Shown: one piece after another, positions 1-8,363 of the stretch | How the letters are laid out: each line of letters opens with the position of its first letter | How positions within the stretch are numbered: position 1 is the stretch's first letter | From: Methylobacteriaceae bacterium | Lineage (GTDB): Bacteria > Pseudomonadota > Alphaproteobacteria > Rhizobiales > Beijerinckiaceae | Direction: 5' to 3' | DNA: 64,000 nucleotides | NCBI GenBank assembly: GCA_947444195.1 | Contig: CANEZL010000011.1 | Coordinates: 53,570 to 117,569, forward strand | Notes under the pieces: model-generated | What the model was told of the DNA's origin: nothing | The model's database searches: none | The model's input: only the letters and a program-made list of their open reading frames with translations | Position numbers and translations under genes: made by a program

Positions 1-609
1 CCTCCGGCCTCCGCCCCGGCCCAGCCGCTGGCGGCGCCCCGGATCACGCCCGCTGCGGCGGCAGCGCCGGCCGCGACGGGCATCGTGGTGGGACCGAACC
101 GGGTGCTGACGGCCGCCTCCTCCGTCGAGGGCTGCACGCCACGGGTGGCGGGTAAACCCGCGCGCCTCCTGCGCAGCGATCCGGCTGTCGGCCTCGCCCT
201 GATCGAGGTGGCGGGCGTGGCGGCCCCCGTCGCTCTCGCGGTCCGGACCGAGCCGGGGGCGGATCTCATCGTTCTGGCCGCGGGCGCGGAGGGTGTGACG
301 GTCGCGCCGGCTTCCACGGAGGCCGGCAGGCTCACGGCGCCGCTCCAGCCGGGGGCGTCGGGCGCCCCGGCCTTCGACCGGACCGGACATCTCGCCGGTC
401 TCGTGGCCCGCTATCCGACGGCGCCACTCCGCGTGGCCGGGGTGGTGCCGCCCCTCACTTTCCCGATGGTGCCGGCCCAGCAGGTCGCGGCCTTCCTCGG
501 CGCGAACGGCGTCGTCACGGGCGATCGGGGGGCGGGCGGCCCGTCCGGATTCGGCGCGGTGGCGGGCGCCGTCCGGGGGGCGATCGTCGGGGTGGCCTGC
601 GCGCCCTGA
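1..609 (+). CDS. Trypsin-like (S1C) protease domain protein, degenerate, 5'-truncated by window edge
   Basis: The frame is open from base 1, so the start lies upstream; 202 residues are visible. An Ala/Pro-rich linker (residues 1-26) leads into a chymotrypsin-fold segment: VLTAASSVEGC matches the S1C VLTNAHVVxGC strand, DPAVGLALIEV matches the DLALL strand, and GASGAPAF near residue 120 matches the nucleophile loop. The serine is kept, but the catalytic His position reads Ser and the Asp position reads Gly, so proteolysis is unlikely; it may be a binding or scaffold domain. Family assignment rests on these three motifs. The missing N-terminal half could hold another domain. It converges on the small gene ending at 656, with a hairpin between them. 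Confidence 0.7.
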   Translation, partial: PPASAPAQPLAAPRITPAAAAAPAATGIVVGPNRVLTAASSVEGCTPRVAGKPARLLRSDPAVGLALIEVAGVAAPVALAVRTEPGADLIVLAAGAEGVTVAPASTEAGRLTAPLQPGASGAPAFDRTGHLAGLVARYPTAPLRVAGVVPPLTFPMVPAQQVAAFLGANGVVTGDRGAGGPSGFGAVAGAVRGAIVGVACAP

Positions 610-615
610 CGGGGT

Positions 616-645
616 CGGCGCACCGGACGGATGTCGGGTGCGCCG
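616..645. terminator. Bidirectional hairpin terminator candidate
   Basis: A perfect 9-bp stem (CGGCGCACC / GGTGCGCCG) with an 11-nt loop sits in the 46-bp space between two convergent genes. There is no clear T-tract on either side, so intrinsic termination is plausible rather than certain. Confidence 0.45.
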
Positions 646-655
646 GGGTGGCGGA

Positions 656-811
656 TCAGAGCCGGCCGGTGGCCAGCAGCACGATCAGGATGATGATGAG
701 GATGCCGCCGAGGCCGAAGCCCGGGCCGCGATAGGCGCCGCCGCCGAGGAAGCCGCCGCCGCCGAAGGCGAGGATGATCAGGATGATGAGCAGGATGGTG
801 ACGAGGGACAT
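656..811 (-). CDS. Small hydrophobic membrane protein, DUF3309-like
   Basis: 51 residues. Two hydrophobic stretches (about 2-16 and 35-49, rich in I/L) flank a Gly-rich linker with GGGGFLGGG, the pattern of DUF3309 mini-membrane proteins. The ATG at 811 is preceded by GGAGAGAACGCC, a good ribosome binding site; an upstream in-frame start at 856 would add a 15-residue tail that does not fit the family. Function is unknown. It stands alone, convergent with the protease-like gene and transcribed from the direction of the cysteine synthase gene. Confidence 0.7.
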   Translation of the reverse strand: MSLVTILLIILIILAFGGGGFLGGGAYRGPGFGLGGILIIILIVLLATGRL

Positions 812-919
812 GGCGTTCTCTCCGGTCGGCGCACGGGCGTGAGCTTGACCGTTCAAACGCCGTCCCAGGCCGGATCGTTCAACCGTCTCTTGTGAATGTC
901 ATCGCCCTGCAACCAGGGT

Positions 920-1969
920 TCAGAGCCGCCAGTCGGGCAGGGCGTCCGGGTGCTCGCCGAGCCAGTCCGGCTGCGGCAGGCCGCGCTCGGCGAGGAAGGC
1001 GGGGTTGAACAGCTTCGAGGCGTAGCGCGCGGCCCCGTCGCACAGGATGGTCGCGACGGTGTGGCCGGGCCCCAGGGCCCGGGCGAGCCGGATCGCGCCC
1101 GCCACGTTGATGCCGGAGGAGCCGCCGAGGGACAGGCCCTCCTCGCGCATCAGCTGGAACACGACGGCGAGGGCCTCGCGATCCGGGATGCGGAAGCTGA
1201 TGTCCGGGGTGAAGCCCGCGAGGTTGCGGGTGATCCGGCCCTGGCCGATTCCCTCGGTGATGGAGGAGCCCTCCGCCTTCAGGGTGCCGATCGTGTAGTG
1301 CGCGTAGAGGGCCGACCCGTCCGGGTCGGCGAGCGCGATCCGCACACCGGGCTTGGCCGCCCGCAGCGCCTCGGCGACGCCGGCGAGCGTCCCTCCCGTG
1401 CCCGCGGCGCAGACGAAGCCGTCGACCGCGCCCCCCGTCTGCGCCAGGATCTCGGGCCCGGTCCCCGCGGCGTGGGCGCGCCGGTTGGCCACGTTGTCGA
1501 ACTGGTCGGCGAAGAAGGCGCCCGCGGGCTCGCGCTCCGCGAGGCGCTCGGCGAGGCGCCGGGCCACGTGGACGTAGTTGTTCGGGTTGGCGAAGGGGAC
1601 GGCGGGCACCTCCAGGAGGCGGGCGCCGGCGAGCCGCAGGGTCTGCTTCTTCTCCTCGGACTGCGTCTCCGGGATCACGATCACCGTGCGGTAGCCGCGC
1701 ACCGCCGCGACCAGGGCGAGCCCGATGCCGGTATTGCCCGCCGTGCCCTCGACGATGGTGCCGCCCGGCCGGATCAGCCCGCGCGCCTCCGCATCCTCGA
1801 CGATGGCGAGCGCCGCGCGGTCCTTCACCGAGAGGCCGGGATTGAGGAACTCGGCCTTGCCGAGGATGGTGCAGCCGGTCTCCTCGGAGGCGCGGGCGAG
1901 CCGGATCAGCGGCGTGTTGCCGATGGCGGCGAGGACGTCGGGGCAGGTGCGACTCATGACAGACGTCAT
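920..1969 (-). CDS. Cysteine synthase A family protein (PLP fold type II)
   Basis: 349 residues. It should form L-cysteine from O-acetylserine and sulfide, or run a related beta-replacement, using PLP in the cytoplasm. The PLP lysine is K49 in SVKDRAA, the substrate loop is TAGNTG (76-81; TSGNTG in classical CysK), and the phosphate-binding loop is GTGGT (190-194). It is about 30 residues longer than classical CysK. The C-terminal CDGAARY motif has Gly where CysK has the Ser that contacts the pyridine nitrogen, as I recall for a divergent proteobacterial 'long' CysK subgroup. Hence cysK is not assigned. A second in-frame ATG lies at 1957; neither start has a clear ribosome binding site. Monocistronic. 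Confidence 0.8.
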   Translation of the reverse strand: MTSVMSRTCPDVLAAIGNTPLIRLARASEETGCTILGKAEFLNPGLSVKDRAALAIVEDAEARGLIRPGGTIVEGTAGNTGIGLALVAAVRGYRTVIVIPETQSEEKKQTLRLAGARLLEVPAVPFANPNNYVHVARRLAERLAEREPAGAFFADQFDNVANRRAHAAGTGPEILAQTGGAVDGFVCAAGTGGTLAGVAEALRAAKPGVRIALADPDGSALYAHYTIGTLKAEGSSITEGIGQGRITRNLAGFTPDISFRIPDREALAVVFQLMREEGLSLGGSSGINVAGAIRLARALGPGHTVATILCDGAARYASKLFNPAFLAERGLPQPDWLGEHPDALPDWRL

Positions 1970-2041
1970 AGCGCACCGCGCGGGGAAATGGCTGCCGCGA
2001 TTGCGCGCGGGCGCGGGGAAAAGCCCCCCCGGGCCGCGGCT

Positions 2042-2623
2042 CTACTTGCCCGGCGTCTCGTCCTCGCCGTCGATGGTGCAGGAGACGGCCTGCACCGCCT
2101 CGTTGGCCGCGGGTCTTTGGCTCGGCAGGCCGGCGATCACCCGCACCACCACGAAGCCCTGGCGGTCGGGGGCGACGATGCGCACGTCCCGGCTCGGCTC
2201 GTTCTCATCGTCGTTGGCGAGCGCCTCGTCGTACTGGGCGCGGGTGAGCACCACGAGGTCGAGGGCGCCGCGCACGGCGGCCTGATCGGTCACCGCGTAG
2301 AAGGCGCCGCGCCGTCCGTGCACGGCGAGCGACAGGGCCAGCGGGCCGGTGCGGGCGGCGATGCGCATGGGCCCGTCCTCCAGGTCGTAGGCGCAGACGC
2401 CGACCGCCACGGCGGGGTCGGGGGCCGGCAGCCAGGTCGCCGCCGGGCTCGCGGGCGTGGCGAGGGTGTTGACGGGCTGGGGATGCTCCAGGCTCTCGCT
2501 GGAGCGGGTGCGCGAGAGGGCGTCTGTCTCGGAGAGGCGCGGGATCGCCAGCACGGTGACGATGTGCACGATCCCCGCGAGCACGAGTCCGCAGAGGGTG
2601 GCGTAGGCGAAGCGCAGGCTCAT
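2042..2623 (-). CDS. DUF1254 family protein, membrane-anchored
   Basis: 193 residues. One N-terminal hydrophobic segment (about 7-28) acts as a signal anchor and the rest is predicted periplasmic. The C-terminal region (FYAVTD, DLVVLTRAQYD, FVVVRV) fits the DUF1254 family, which commonly sits beside DUF1214 proteins in Hyphomicrobiales. Its ATG overlaps the stop of the DUF1214 gene by 4 bp (ATGA), so the two are translationally coupled. Both follow the penicillin-binding protein gene on the same strand, which suggests an envelope role; the molecular function is unknown. Confidence 0.75.
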   Translation of the reverse strand: MSLRFAYATLCGLVLAGIVHIVTVLAIPRLSETDALSRTRSSESLEHPQPVNTLATPASPAATWLPAPDPAVAVGVCAYDLEDGPMRIAARTGPLALSLAVHGRRGAFYAVTDQAAVRGALDLVVLTRAQYDEALANDDENEPSRDVRIVAPDRQGFVVVRVIAGLPSQRPAANEAVQAVSCTIDGEDETPGK

Positions 2624-3291
2624 GAACGGCAGGCCACCCGCGTGATCGCCGGGACGGCGTCGCGGTCGAGGGAGCCGGCGCTCGCGGCCACCGGCGTGTC
2701 GTAGAGGCGGATGGCGAGGCGCATGGGCCCCTCCGCCCGCGGGCTCGGCAGCCAGTTGCCCGGCTCGGCCTCGGGCCCGAGGGTGATGGCGAAGCGCCCG
2801 TCGCGCTCGCGCAGGATCTCGGTGGAGGTGAAGCCCTCGCGCATGGGCGGGCGGGCCGGGTCGGCCTCGCCGCGGCCGGTCACCGTGAGCGTCCAGGCCC
2901 GGGCCGGCGGCGTCGCGCCGGTGAGGCTGTAGGTGCAGGCCGCGTCGAGGGGCCGGCCGCCGTCGTCGTCGGCGGCCGTCATCAGCAGGCCCTCGCCGAC
3001 CGCGAGCGGGATCTCGCCCCGGCGGGCGTTGACGGCGCGGGCGTAGGGGTCGGCCCCCGTGGAGCCGACCCGCGGCCACAGGGTCCAGGCTCCCACCGTG
3101 ACGCCGCCGAAGGGGTAGCCCCCCCGCGTCGCCCAGTCGGCGCTGGCGAGGCCGAGCACGGCGCCGAGGGCCAGGGCGTAGAGCGCGAGGCCGATGCCGG
3201 CGCTGCGCCGCCACGCCCCGCGCAGGGTGCGCAGGGCGCCCGCCGCCACGGCCCGCGGCTTGCCCGGATGGGCCTGACTGCCCGCGATCAT
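2620..3291 (-). CDS. DUF1214 family protein, membrane-anchored
   Basis: 223 residues. A basic N-terminus precedes one transmembrane helix (about 31-51). The periplasmic part carries the DUF1214 pattern: YARAVNARRGEIPL, LDAACTYSLTG, a GRFAITLGPEAEPGNWLPSP stretch and RLAIRLYDTP near the end. DUF1214 and DUF1254 domains occur together or side by side; their activity is not established. The start codon lies 2 bp past the stop of the penicillin-binding protein gene and the stop overlaps the DUF1254 start, so the three form one tight operon. Confidence 0.78.
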   Translation of the reverse strand: MIAGSQAHPGKPRAVAAGALRTLRGAWRRSAGIGLALYALALGAVLGLASADWATRGGYPFGGVTVGAWTLWPRVGSTGADPYARAVNARRGEIPLAVGEGLLMTAADDDGGRPLDAACTYSLTGATPPARAWTLTVTGRGEADPARPPMREGFTSTEILRERDGRFAITLGPEAEPGNWLPSPRAEGPMRLAIRLYDTPVAASAGSLDRDAVPAITRVACRS

Positions 3292-3293
3292 GC

Positions 3294-5519
3294 TCAGCGG
3301 GTCTCGCTGCGGCGCTCGACGGCGCGGCCGCCCGCGGCCAGATCGCGCGCGCTCCCCGCCTCGGCCCGCGGCGCGGCCTTCGGGGCCTGCTCGATGGCGC
3401 GGAACAGGCCGTTGACGCCGCTCAGCACCTCGAACGAGCGGCGCGAGAGCTTGCCGTAATTGCTCGCCGCCGGGTTGGTCGCCGCGCTCGGCGCCGCCGC
3501 CTGCGCGCCGGGCGCGGACAGCTTCAGGCCGGGCAGGGGCTTCAGCTCGATGCCCTGGTGGGCGGGTTCCATCACGTCGTGCCAGGTCTGGCCCGGCAGG
3601 GAGCCGCCGGTCATCTTGTTCGTCGAGGTGCTGTCGTCGTTGCCGTACCAGACGGCGGCGACGTAGTTGCCGGTATAGCCCACGAACCACGCGTCCTTGT
3701 AGCCGTTCGTGGTGCCGGTCTTGCCGGCGATCTTCAGGCCCTCGATCTGCACGCGCCGGGCCGTGCCCTCCTCGACCACCTTGTTGAGCATGTAGTTCAT
3801 GTCGGCCACGACCTGGGTCGAGAGCACCTGCTCGGGCTTCTCGTCGGCGTGGCGGTAGATCACCTCGCCCGAGGAGTTCTTCACCTCCATCGCCGCGTAG
3901 GGCTTGGCCCGCTTGCCGCCGTTGGCGAAGACCGCGTAGGCGGCGGCCTGGTCGATCACCGTGACCTCCGCCGAGCCGATCGGCAGGGAGACCGAGTCGG
4001 TGAGCGGCGTGGTGATGCCCATGGCGTGGGCCGTCTCGATGATCTTCTTGCGCCCCGCCACCGCGGCGCGCGCGTCGTGGCTGATGCCCATGGCCTTGCC
4101 GAGCTGGATCGAGACCTGGATCGGGATGGTGTTGATGGATTTGGCCACCGCGAGCCAGAGGGGCTGGCGGCCGGAATAGGAGCGGCCGTAATTCTGCGGG
4201 CACCAGTTGCCGATGCAGGTCGGCCGGTCGACCACGATGCTGTCCGGCCGGTACTGGCCCGAGGCGAGGGCCGCGGCGTAGACGTAGGGCTTGAACGAGG
4301 AGCCGGGCTGGCGCAGGGCGTCGGTGGCGCGGTTGAACTGGCTCTCCCCGTAATCCGAGCCGCCGACCATGGCGCGCAGGGCCCCGTCGGGGTCGAGGAT
4401 CACCATGGCGGCCTCGTCCACGTTGTAGGCGTCCCCCGACTTGCGCAGGAGGCCGGCCACCACCTCGTCGGCCCGCTTCTGGATGGCGACGTCCAGGGGC
4501 GTCTTCACCGTGAGCACCCGGTCGTTGCGGAACTTGCCCGCATCCGCCATGGCCTTGATCTCGCCGAAGGCCCAGTCGAGGTAGTAGTCTGCGGTGATGT
4601 CGCGGGTGCGGGTCACCGGCGTCGCCGGGTTGCGCAGGGCCGTCTGGATCTGGCCCTCCGTGACGAAGCCCGCCTCCACCATGTTGTGCAGCACGTCCAC
4701 CGCGCGGGCGCGCGCGGCGGGCAGGTTGACGTGGGGGGCGTATTTCGAGGGCGCCTTGAACAGGCCCGCCAGCATCGCGGCCTCGGCGAGGTTGATGTCC
4801 TTGAGCGGCTTGCCGAAATAGTAGTCGGCCGCCGCCACCGCGCCGAAGGTGCCGCCGCCCATGTAGGCGCGGTCGAGGTAGAGCTTCAGGATCTCGTTCT
4901 TGGTGAGGTGGGTCTCGAGCCAGAAGGCCAGGAAGGCCTCGTTGATCTTGCGCTCCAGGGAGCGCTCGTTCGTGAGGAACAGGTTCTTGGCGAGCTGCTG
5001 GGTGATCGAGGAGCCGCCCTGGACGTTGCCGCCCCCGCGCGAGTTGTTCACCAGGGCGCGCAGGGTGCCGATCGGGTCGATGCCCCAGTGCTCGTAGAAG
5101 CGCCGGTCCTCGGTGGAGACCAGGGCCTTGATCATGATGTCGGGAAACTCGTCGAGCTTCAGCGAGTCGTCGTGCTTGATGCCGCGCCGCCCCACCTCGG
5201 TGCCGTAGCGGTCGAGGAAGGTGACGGCGAGATCCTGCTGCTTCAGCCAGTTCTCGCTCGTGAGGTTGAAGGCGGGCTGGGCCAGCGTCAGCAGGAGGAC
5301 GAGGCCGCCGGTGCCGATGGTGGCCGCCTCGCTCGTGAGGTCGAGGGCGACGCGCTTCCAGCCGCGCACGGCGAAGCGGCTCATCACCCCCTGGAAGCGG
5401 TCGTAGAGGACGCCGGTGGAGCGCCCGCTGTCGTAGAGCCCCGCATTCACCCAGGCGTCGAAGGCGAGGGCGGCGTGCTGGAGGCGGGTCCGGATCGTGG
5501 TGAGGTTCGGCAGGCGCAC
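3294..5519 (-). CDS. Class A penicillin-binding protein (PBP1A/1C-type transglycosylase/transpeptidase)
   Basis: 741 residues from a GTG start. It polymerises and cross-links peptidoglycan at the inner membrane. A cytoplasmic region precedes a transmembrane helix near 67-82. The GT51 domain shows the catalytic EDRRFYEHWGID (E137) and GGSSITQQLAKN (168-179). The transpeptidase domain shows SSFK (nucleophile S407, K410), SIN (461-463) and KTGTT (600-604). The C-terminal tail (about 660-741) is Ala-rich and low-complexity. A TTG at 5606 would add 29 residues made from a short DNA repeat, so GTG 5519 is preferred although its ribosome binding site is weak. First gene of an operon with the DUF1214 and DUF1254 genes. 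Confidence 0.9.
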   Translation of the reverse strand: MRLPNLTTIRTRLQHAALAFDAWVNAGLYDSGRSTGVLYDRFQGVMSRFAVRGWKRVALDLTSEAATIGTGGLVLLLTLAQPAFNLTSENWLKQQDLAVTFLDRYGTEVGRRGIKHDDSLKLDEFPDIMIKALVSTEDRRFYEHWGIDPIGTLRALVNNSRGGGNVQGGSSITQQLAKNLFLTNERSLERKINEAFLAFWLETHLTKNEILKLYLDRAYMGGGTFGAVAAADYYFGKPLKDINLAEAAMLAGLFKAPSKYAPHVNLPAARARAVDVLHNMVEAGFVTEGQIQTALRNPATPVTRTRDITADYYLDWAFGEIKAMADAGKFRNDRVLTVKTPLDVAIQKRADEVVAGLLRKSGDAYNVDEAAMVILDPDGALRAMVGGSDYGESQFNRATDALRQPGSSFKPYVYAAALASGQYRPDSIVVDRPTCIGNWCPQNYGRSYSGRQPLWLAVAKSINTIPIQVSIQLGKAMGISHDARAAVAGRKKIIETAHAMGITTPLTDSVSLPIGSAEVTVIDQAAAYAVFANGGKRAKPYAAMEVKNSSGEVIYRHADEKPEQVLSTQVVADMNYMLNKVVEEGTARRVQIEGLKIAGKTGTTNGYKDAWFVGYTGNYVAAVWYGNDDSTSTNKMTGGSLPGQTWHDVMEPAHQGIELKPLPGLKLSAPGAQAAAPSAATNPAASNYGKLSRRSFEVLSGVNGLFRAIEQAPKAAPRAEAGSARDLAAGGRAVERRSETR

Positions 5520-5843
5520 GAGAGCTGATCCGGATTCCTGAGGCAGACCCGATCCCTGAGGCAGACCCCTGGGACAGGCCGCGGGTGCCCGGCCTCTCCT
5601 TACCAAGCCCCGCGCCCCACCGCGAGGCCGGGACCGGCCCGGAGAATGCGGACGGTGGGGCCGGAGGGAAACGCGCGAGGCACCCCTTCGGCCGCACCCC
5701 CCTGCGGAAACCCATCGTTAACCTTGCCGCCGGATTGGGGCGGCCCGGTGGCGCGCGATGGCGTGACCACGGCCCCGCTTGCTCCGGACCCCGCCTTGCG
5801 GCAGAGGAGGGCCCTTCTCGCGATTCTCTGGAGAGGCGTCCCG
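5520..5843. other. Divergent intergenic region between PBP and YcgN-type genes
   Basis: 324 bp holding the promoters of two divergent genes. Near 5540-5570 a short imperfect direct repeat (CCTGAGGCAGACCC, twice) is visible. A lone GTTAACC lies near 5715; it is half of a CtrA-like site but has no partner. No convincing coding frame. Confidence 0.5.
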
Positions 5844-6335
5844 ATGGGAAGCCCGAAGGCCCGCCCCGGCGCGGCCGCCGAACCGTTCTGGCGCAGCAAA
5901 TCCCTCGAGGCGATGACGCCCGCGGAATGGGAGAGCCTGTGCGACGGCTGCGGGCGCTGCTGCCTGATCAAGCTGGAGGACGAGGATACGGGGGAGGTCC
6001 ACCACACGGATATCGGCTGCACCCTGCTGGACGGGGTCGGCTGCCGCTGCCGGGACTATGCCCGGCGCCAGAAGCGGGTGCCCGACTGCGTGCGCCTCAC
6101 GCCCGAGGCGGTGCGCAGCATCCCCTGGCTGCCGCCGACCTGCGCCTACCGGCTGGTGCGCGACGGGCAGCCCCTGTTCCCCTGGCACCCCCTGGTCTCG
6201 GGCCGGGCCGCGAGCGTGCACGAGGCCGGCATCTCCGTGCGCGGGCGCCTCGCGGGCAACGAGGAGGAGTTCCTGGAGGAGGAATATCCCGAGCGCATCG
6301 TCGACTGGCCGGGGCTCCGGCCGGAGGAGGAGTAG
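5844..6335 (+). CDS. YcgN/UPF0260 family cysteine cluster protein
   Basis: 163 residues. UPF0260 proteins are about 150 residues long with conserved cysteines likely to bind a metal or Fe-S cluster; their function is unknown. Visible here are C33, C36, C39, C40 (CDGCGRCC), C59, C67, C69 and C82, followed by the conserved IPWLPPTCAYRLV and FPWHPL motifs. The ATG at 5844 follows GGAGAGGCGTCCCG, a good ribosome binding site; the longer open frame upstream is rejected. Divergent from the penicillin-binding protein gene. Confidence 0.88.
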   Translation: MGSPKARPGAAAEPFWRSKSLEAMTPAEWESLCDGCGRCCLIKLEDEDTGEVHHTDIGCTLLDGVGCRCRDYARRQKRVPDCVRLTPEAVRSIPWLPPTCAYRLVRDGQPLFPWHPLVSGRAASVHEAGISVRGRLAGNEEEFLEEEYPERIVDWPGLRPEEE

Positions 6336-6373
6336 CGCTCGGCACCGAAGCGCGGCGGCGACCGTGCTCCCGG

Positions 6374-7693
6374 TCAGTTCGTGATCCGCACCGACGAGAG
6401 GGCCGCGCTGAAGAGCTGCTGCATGGCCTGGTTGATGTCGCCATCCGTCGCGACCGAGAAGTACAGGCCGTCCGTGGCGCAAGCGCTGAGCAGGGGGCCG
6501 ATCCTGTTCTCGAACGGCTTGACGAAAGAATTGTAGAAATCGTTATTGTATAGCGGAAGATACTGCGTGTAGATGATGCCGATCTTGATTTTCTTGTCCT
6601 TCATCGCCTGACAGGTGGCGGGATTTATCGGGCTGATGAAGCGATTGTTGTTGATCCTGTATCCGGCGCTCTGATTGCTCATCGTGCCGTCGATCGGCGT
6701 GTCCTGCACGCCGTCCGTGACGAAGAACAGGAAGCGGATCGGGTCGAGGGGCGTCACCCCCGTGCCGCTCGCCGGAATCGTGCTCGTCATCCTGGTGATG
6801 GCGCGCTCGTAGGCCGTCTGGCTGTCGCGCTGATCCTGATAGGAATAGGCGAGATCGATCTGGCTCGACGCGGTCTTGACCTGATCGAGGTTGTTCGACA
6901 GCTGTATGAGCCGCGTCTGGATATCGCTGAAGGTCCACATCTCCATGCGGAACTGCTGGGTCAGCCGCATGCTCGATTTGGCCGAATCGACCATGTTGGA
7001 GACCGCGTCGCGCAGGACCTGGATGCGGAGCTTGATGTTGTTCCTCTTGGCTATGTTGTAGTTGTCGTTCCAGTTCTCGGTGCCGTTGCTGTTGAGCAGG
7101 TGGCAGGCGAAGGCGCAGCCGCCGGCCACGTTCTGCATCCTGGTGATGTCGTTCGCGGTCGCGGCCAGTCCCATCGACGGTGAGTTGTCGAGCAGAAGAT
7201 AGAAGTCGATGTACTGGGTGATATTGCGAACGCTGCCGGACTGACCCCTGATGTTCATCCGCGAGACGTTCATCAGGTTGCCCAAGGTCGTCGTCACGGT
7301 CGCCGTATAGGTGGCATTCAACCCGACCTGAGAGGTCCCGATCACGGGCAGCGGCGTGAAGGACGTGATCGTCACGCCCGGCACCTTCGCGGCGTCCGCC
7401 ATGAACTGCGTGCGCACGTCGTTCAGCATGCCGAGGTCGATCGTATTCGTCTTCCGGGCAATGACACCGAGGACGGCCGCGTCCACGGCCGCGTCGAGCT
7501 GCGCCTTGGCCGCGTTGCGCCGGCCGTAATCGACGGCCGCTCCGGCCGCGAACAGGATCGGGATGCTGAGGAGCGCGAAGGTCAGGGCGATCTGCCCGCT
7601 CCGCGCGCCGGCGAAGCGCCTGAAGAGGTTGCCCCGGGGGGGACGGGGCGCCGGGCCGGACGGGGCGGGCGACGGGGTCAGTAGGTCGGGCAC
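6374..7693 (-). CDS. TadG-like pilus assembly protein with vWA domain
   Basis: 439 residues. The N-terminus has the TadE/TadG-like segment (about 23-50: IALTFALLSIPILFAAGAA then VDYGRRNAAKAQLDAA), which anchors it in the membrane. The C-terminal half is a von Willebrand A domain with the MIDAS motif DNSPS (in LLLDNSPSM) and a TDG downstream. The GTG start at 7693 has GGAGG six bases upstream and overlaps the previous gene by 16 bp; no ATG is available. Third gene of a three-gene pseudopilin operon. Its coding sequence is visibly less GC-rich (Asn/Ile/Thr-rich) than neighbours, which may reflect extracellular selection or recent transfer. Confidence 0.82.
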   Translation of the reverse strand: MPDLLTPSPAPSGPAPRPPRGNLFRRFAGARSGQIALTFALLSIPILFAAGAAVDYGRRNAAKAQLDAAVDAAVLGVIARKTNTIDLGMLNDVRTQFMADAAKVPGVTITSFTPLPVIGTSQVGLNATYTATVTTTLGNLMNVSRMNIRGQSGSVRNITQYIDFYLLLDNSPSMGLAATANDITRMQNVAGGCAFACHLLNSNGTENWNDNYNIAKRNNIKLRIQVLRDAVSNMVDSAKSSMRLTQQFRMEMWTFSDIQTRLIQLSNNLDQVKTASSQIDLAYSYQDQRDSQTAYERAITRMTSTIPASGTGVTPLDPIRFLFFVTDGVQDTPIDGTMSNQSAGYRINNNRFISPINPATCQAMKDKKIKIGIIYTQYLPLYNNDFYNSFVKPFENRIGPLLSACATDGLYFSVATDGDINQAMQQLFSAALSSVRITN

Positions 7694-8361
7694 TTCGCGC
7701 CTCCAGGCATGACGACCTCGCCCTTGTCGAGGCGCTGCGCCCACGAGATCTGGCGATTGAAGACGAGGCCTCGGGCGCCGAAGATCCACCGGTACAGGGT
7801 CGATCCGATGATCGGCGAGTAAGGGAGGCTGACCTCGGCCAGGATGTAGCGGGCGCCGTCGTAGCTGTACGTCGCCGGCGTGGTCGGCAGGCCGTTCGTG
7901 CCGTTGATGGTCAGGGCGGGACGCGCGTTCTGCGGGTAGCTGGAGCAGACGCCCCCGTAGAGGGAGCCGAATATCGTCTCGACGCCCATGGCGTGGATGT
8001 AGACCTGCAGGCTCGCGGTCGAGTAGGGCCGCATGATCGCGCTGGACGCGTTGACGATCGCGGTCATGTCGTCCGCCGTGGGGCTGCCGTTGGTGGCCCG
8101 GCCCGAGAGGTCGGCGATGGCGCGCGCGTAGAGGGTCACCTTGCGGCTGGTGTCGACGGCCCGCACCAGTTCGGTCAGCCCGAAATAGATCGTCACGAGG
8201 ATCGGCAGCACCATCGCGAATTCGAGGGCGGCGAGGCCGCGCGCGTCGCTCCGGAAACGGGCGGCGCAGCGGGCCAGCGCGACCGGAAGCGCGCGCCAGC
8301 CGCCGCGTCCGCCCCTGCGCCGGACGGGCAGCCATCTCGATGGGAAGCGTGGCGGCACCAT
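7678..8361 (-). CDS. TadE/TadG family minor pseudopilin
   Basis: 227 residues. A basic, Arg-rich N-terminus (about 1-40) precedes the TadE signature (DARGLAALEFAMVLPILVTI), which is both a prepilin-peptidase-type cleavage region and a transmembrane helix. The periplasmic part carries a Cys near 150 and one in the C-terminal KCPTY. TadE-like proteins are minor subunits or assembly factors of Flp/Tad pili. Its start lies 2 bp past the stop of the preceding TadE-like gene and its stop overlaps the TadG-like gene, so the set is cotranscribed. Confidence 0.78.
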   Translation of the reverse strand: MVPPRFPSRWLPVRRRGGRGGWRALPVALARCAARFRSDARGLAALEFAMVLPILVTIYFGLTELVRAVDTSRKVTLYARAIADLSGRATNGSPTADDMTAIVNASSAIMRPYSTASLQVYIHAMGVETIFGSLYGGVCSSYPQNARPALTINGTNGLPTTPATYSYDGARYILAEVSLPYSPIIGSTLYRWIFGARGLVFNRQISWAQRLDKGEVVMPGGAKCPTY

Positions 8362-8363
8362 GC

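Noticed and set aside
896..2704. 602-codon open frame on the plus strand across the cysteine synthase and DUF1254 genes
   Set aside because: It is antisense to well-supported genes, has no domain features and is rich in Arg/Gly/Ala as expected for shadow frames in high-GC DNA.
3558..5528. 656-codon plus-strand frame opposite the penicillin-binding protein
   Set aside because: The opposite strand has all catalytic motifs of a class A PBP; this frame shows only low-complexity Gly/Val/His patterns.
5520..5606. N-terminal extension of the PBP from TTG 5606
   Set aside because: It is encoded by a short DNA repeat and lacks conservation features; GTG 5519 gives a usual N-terminus.
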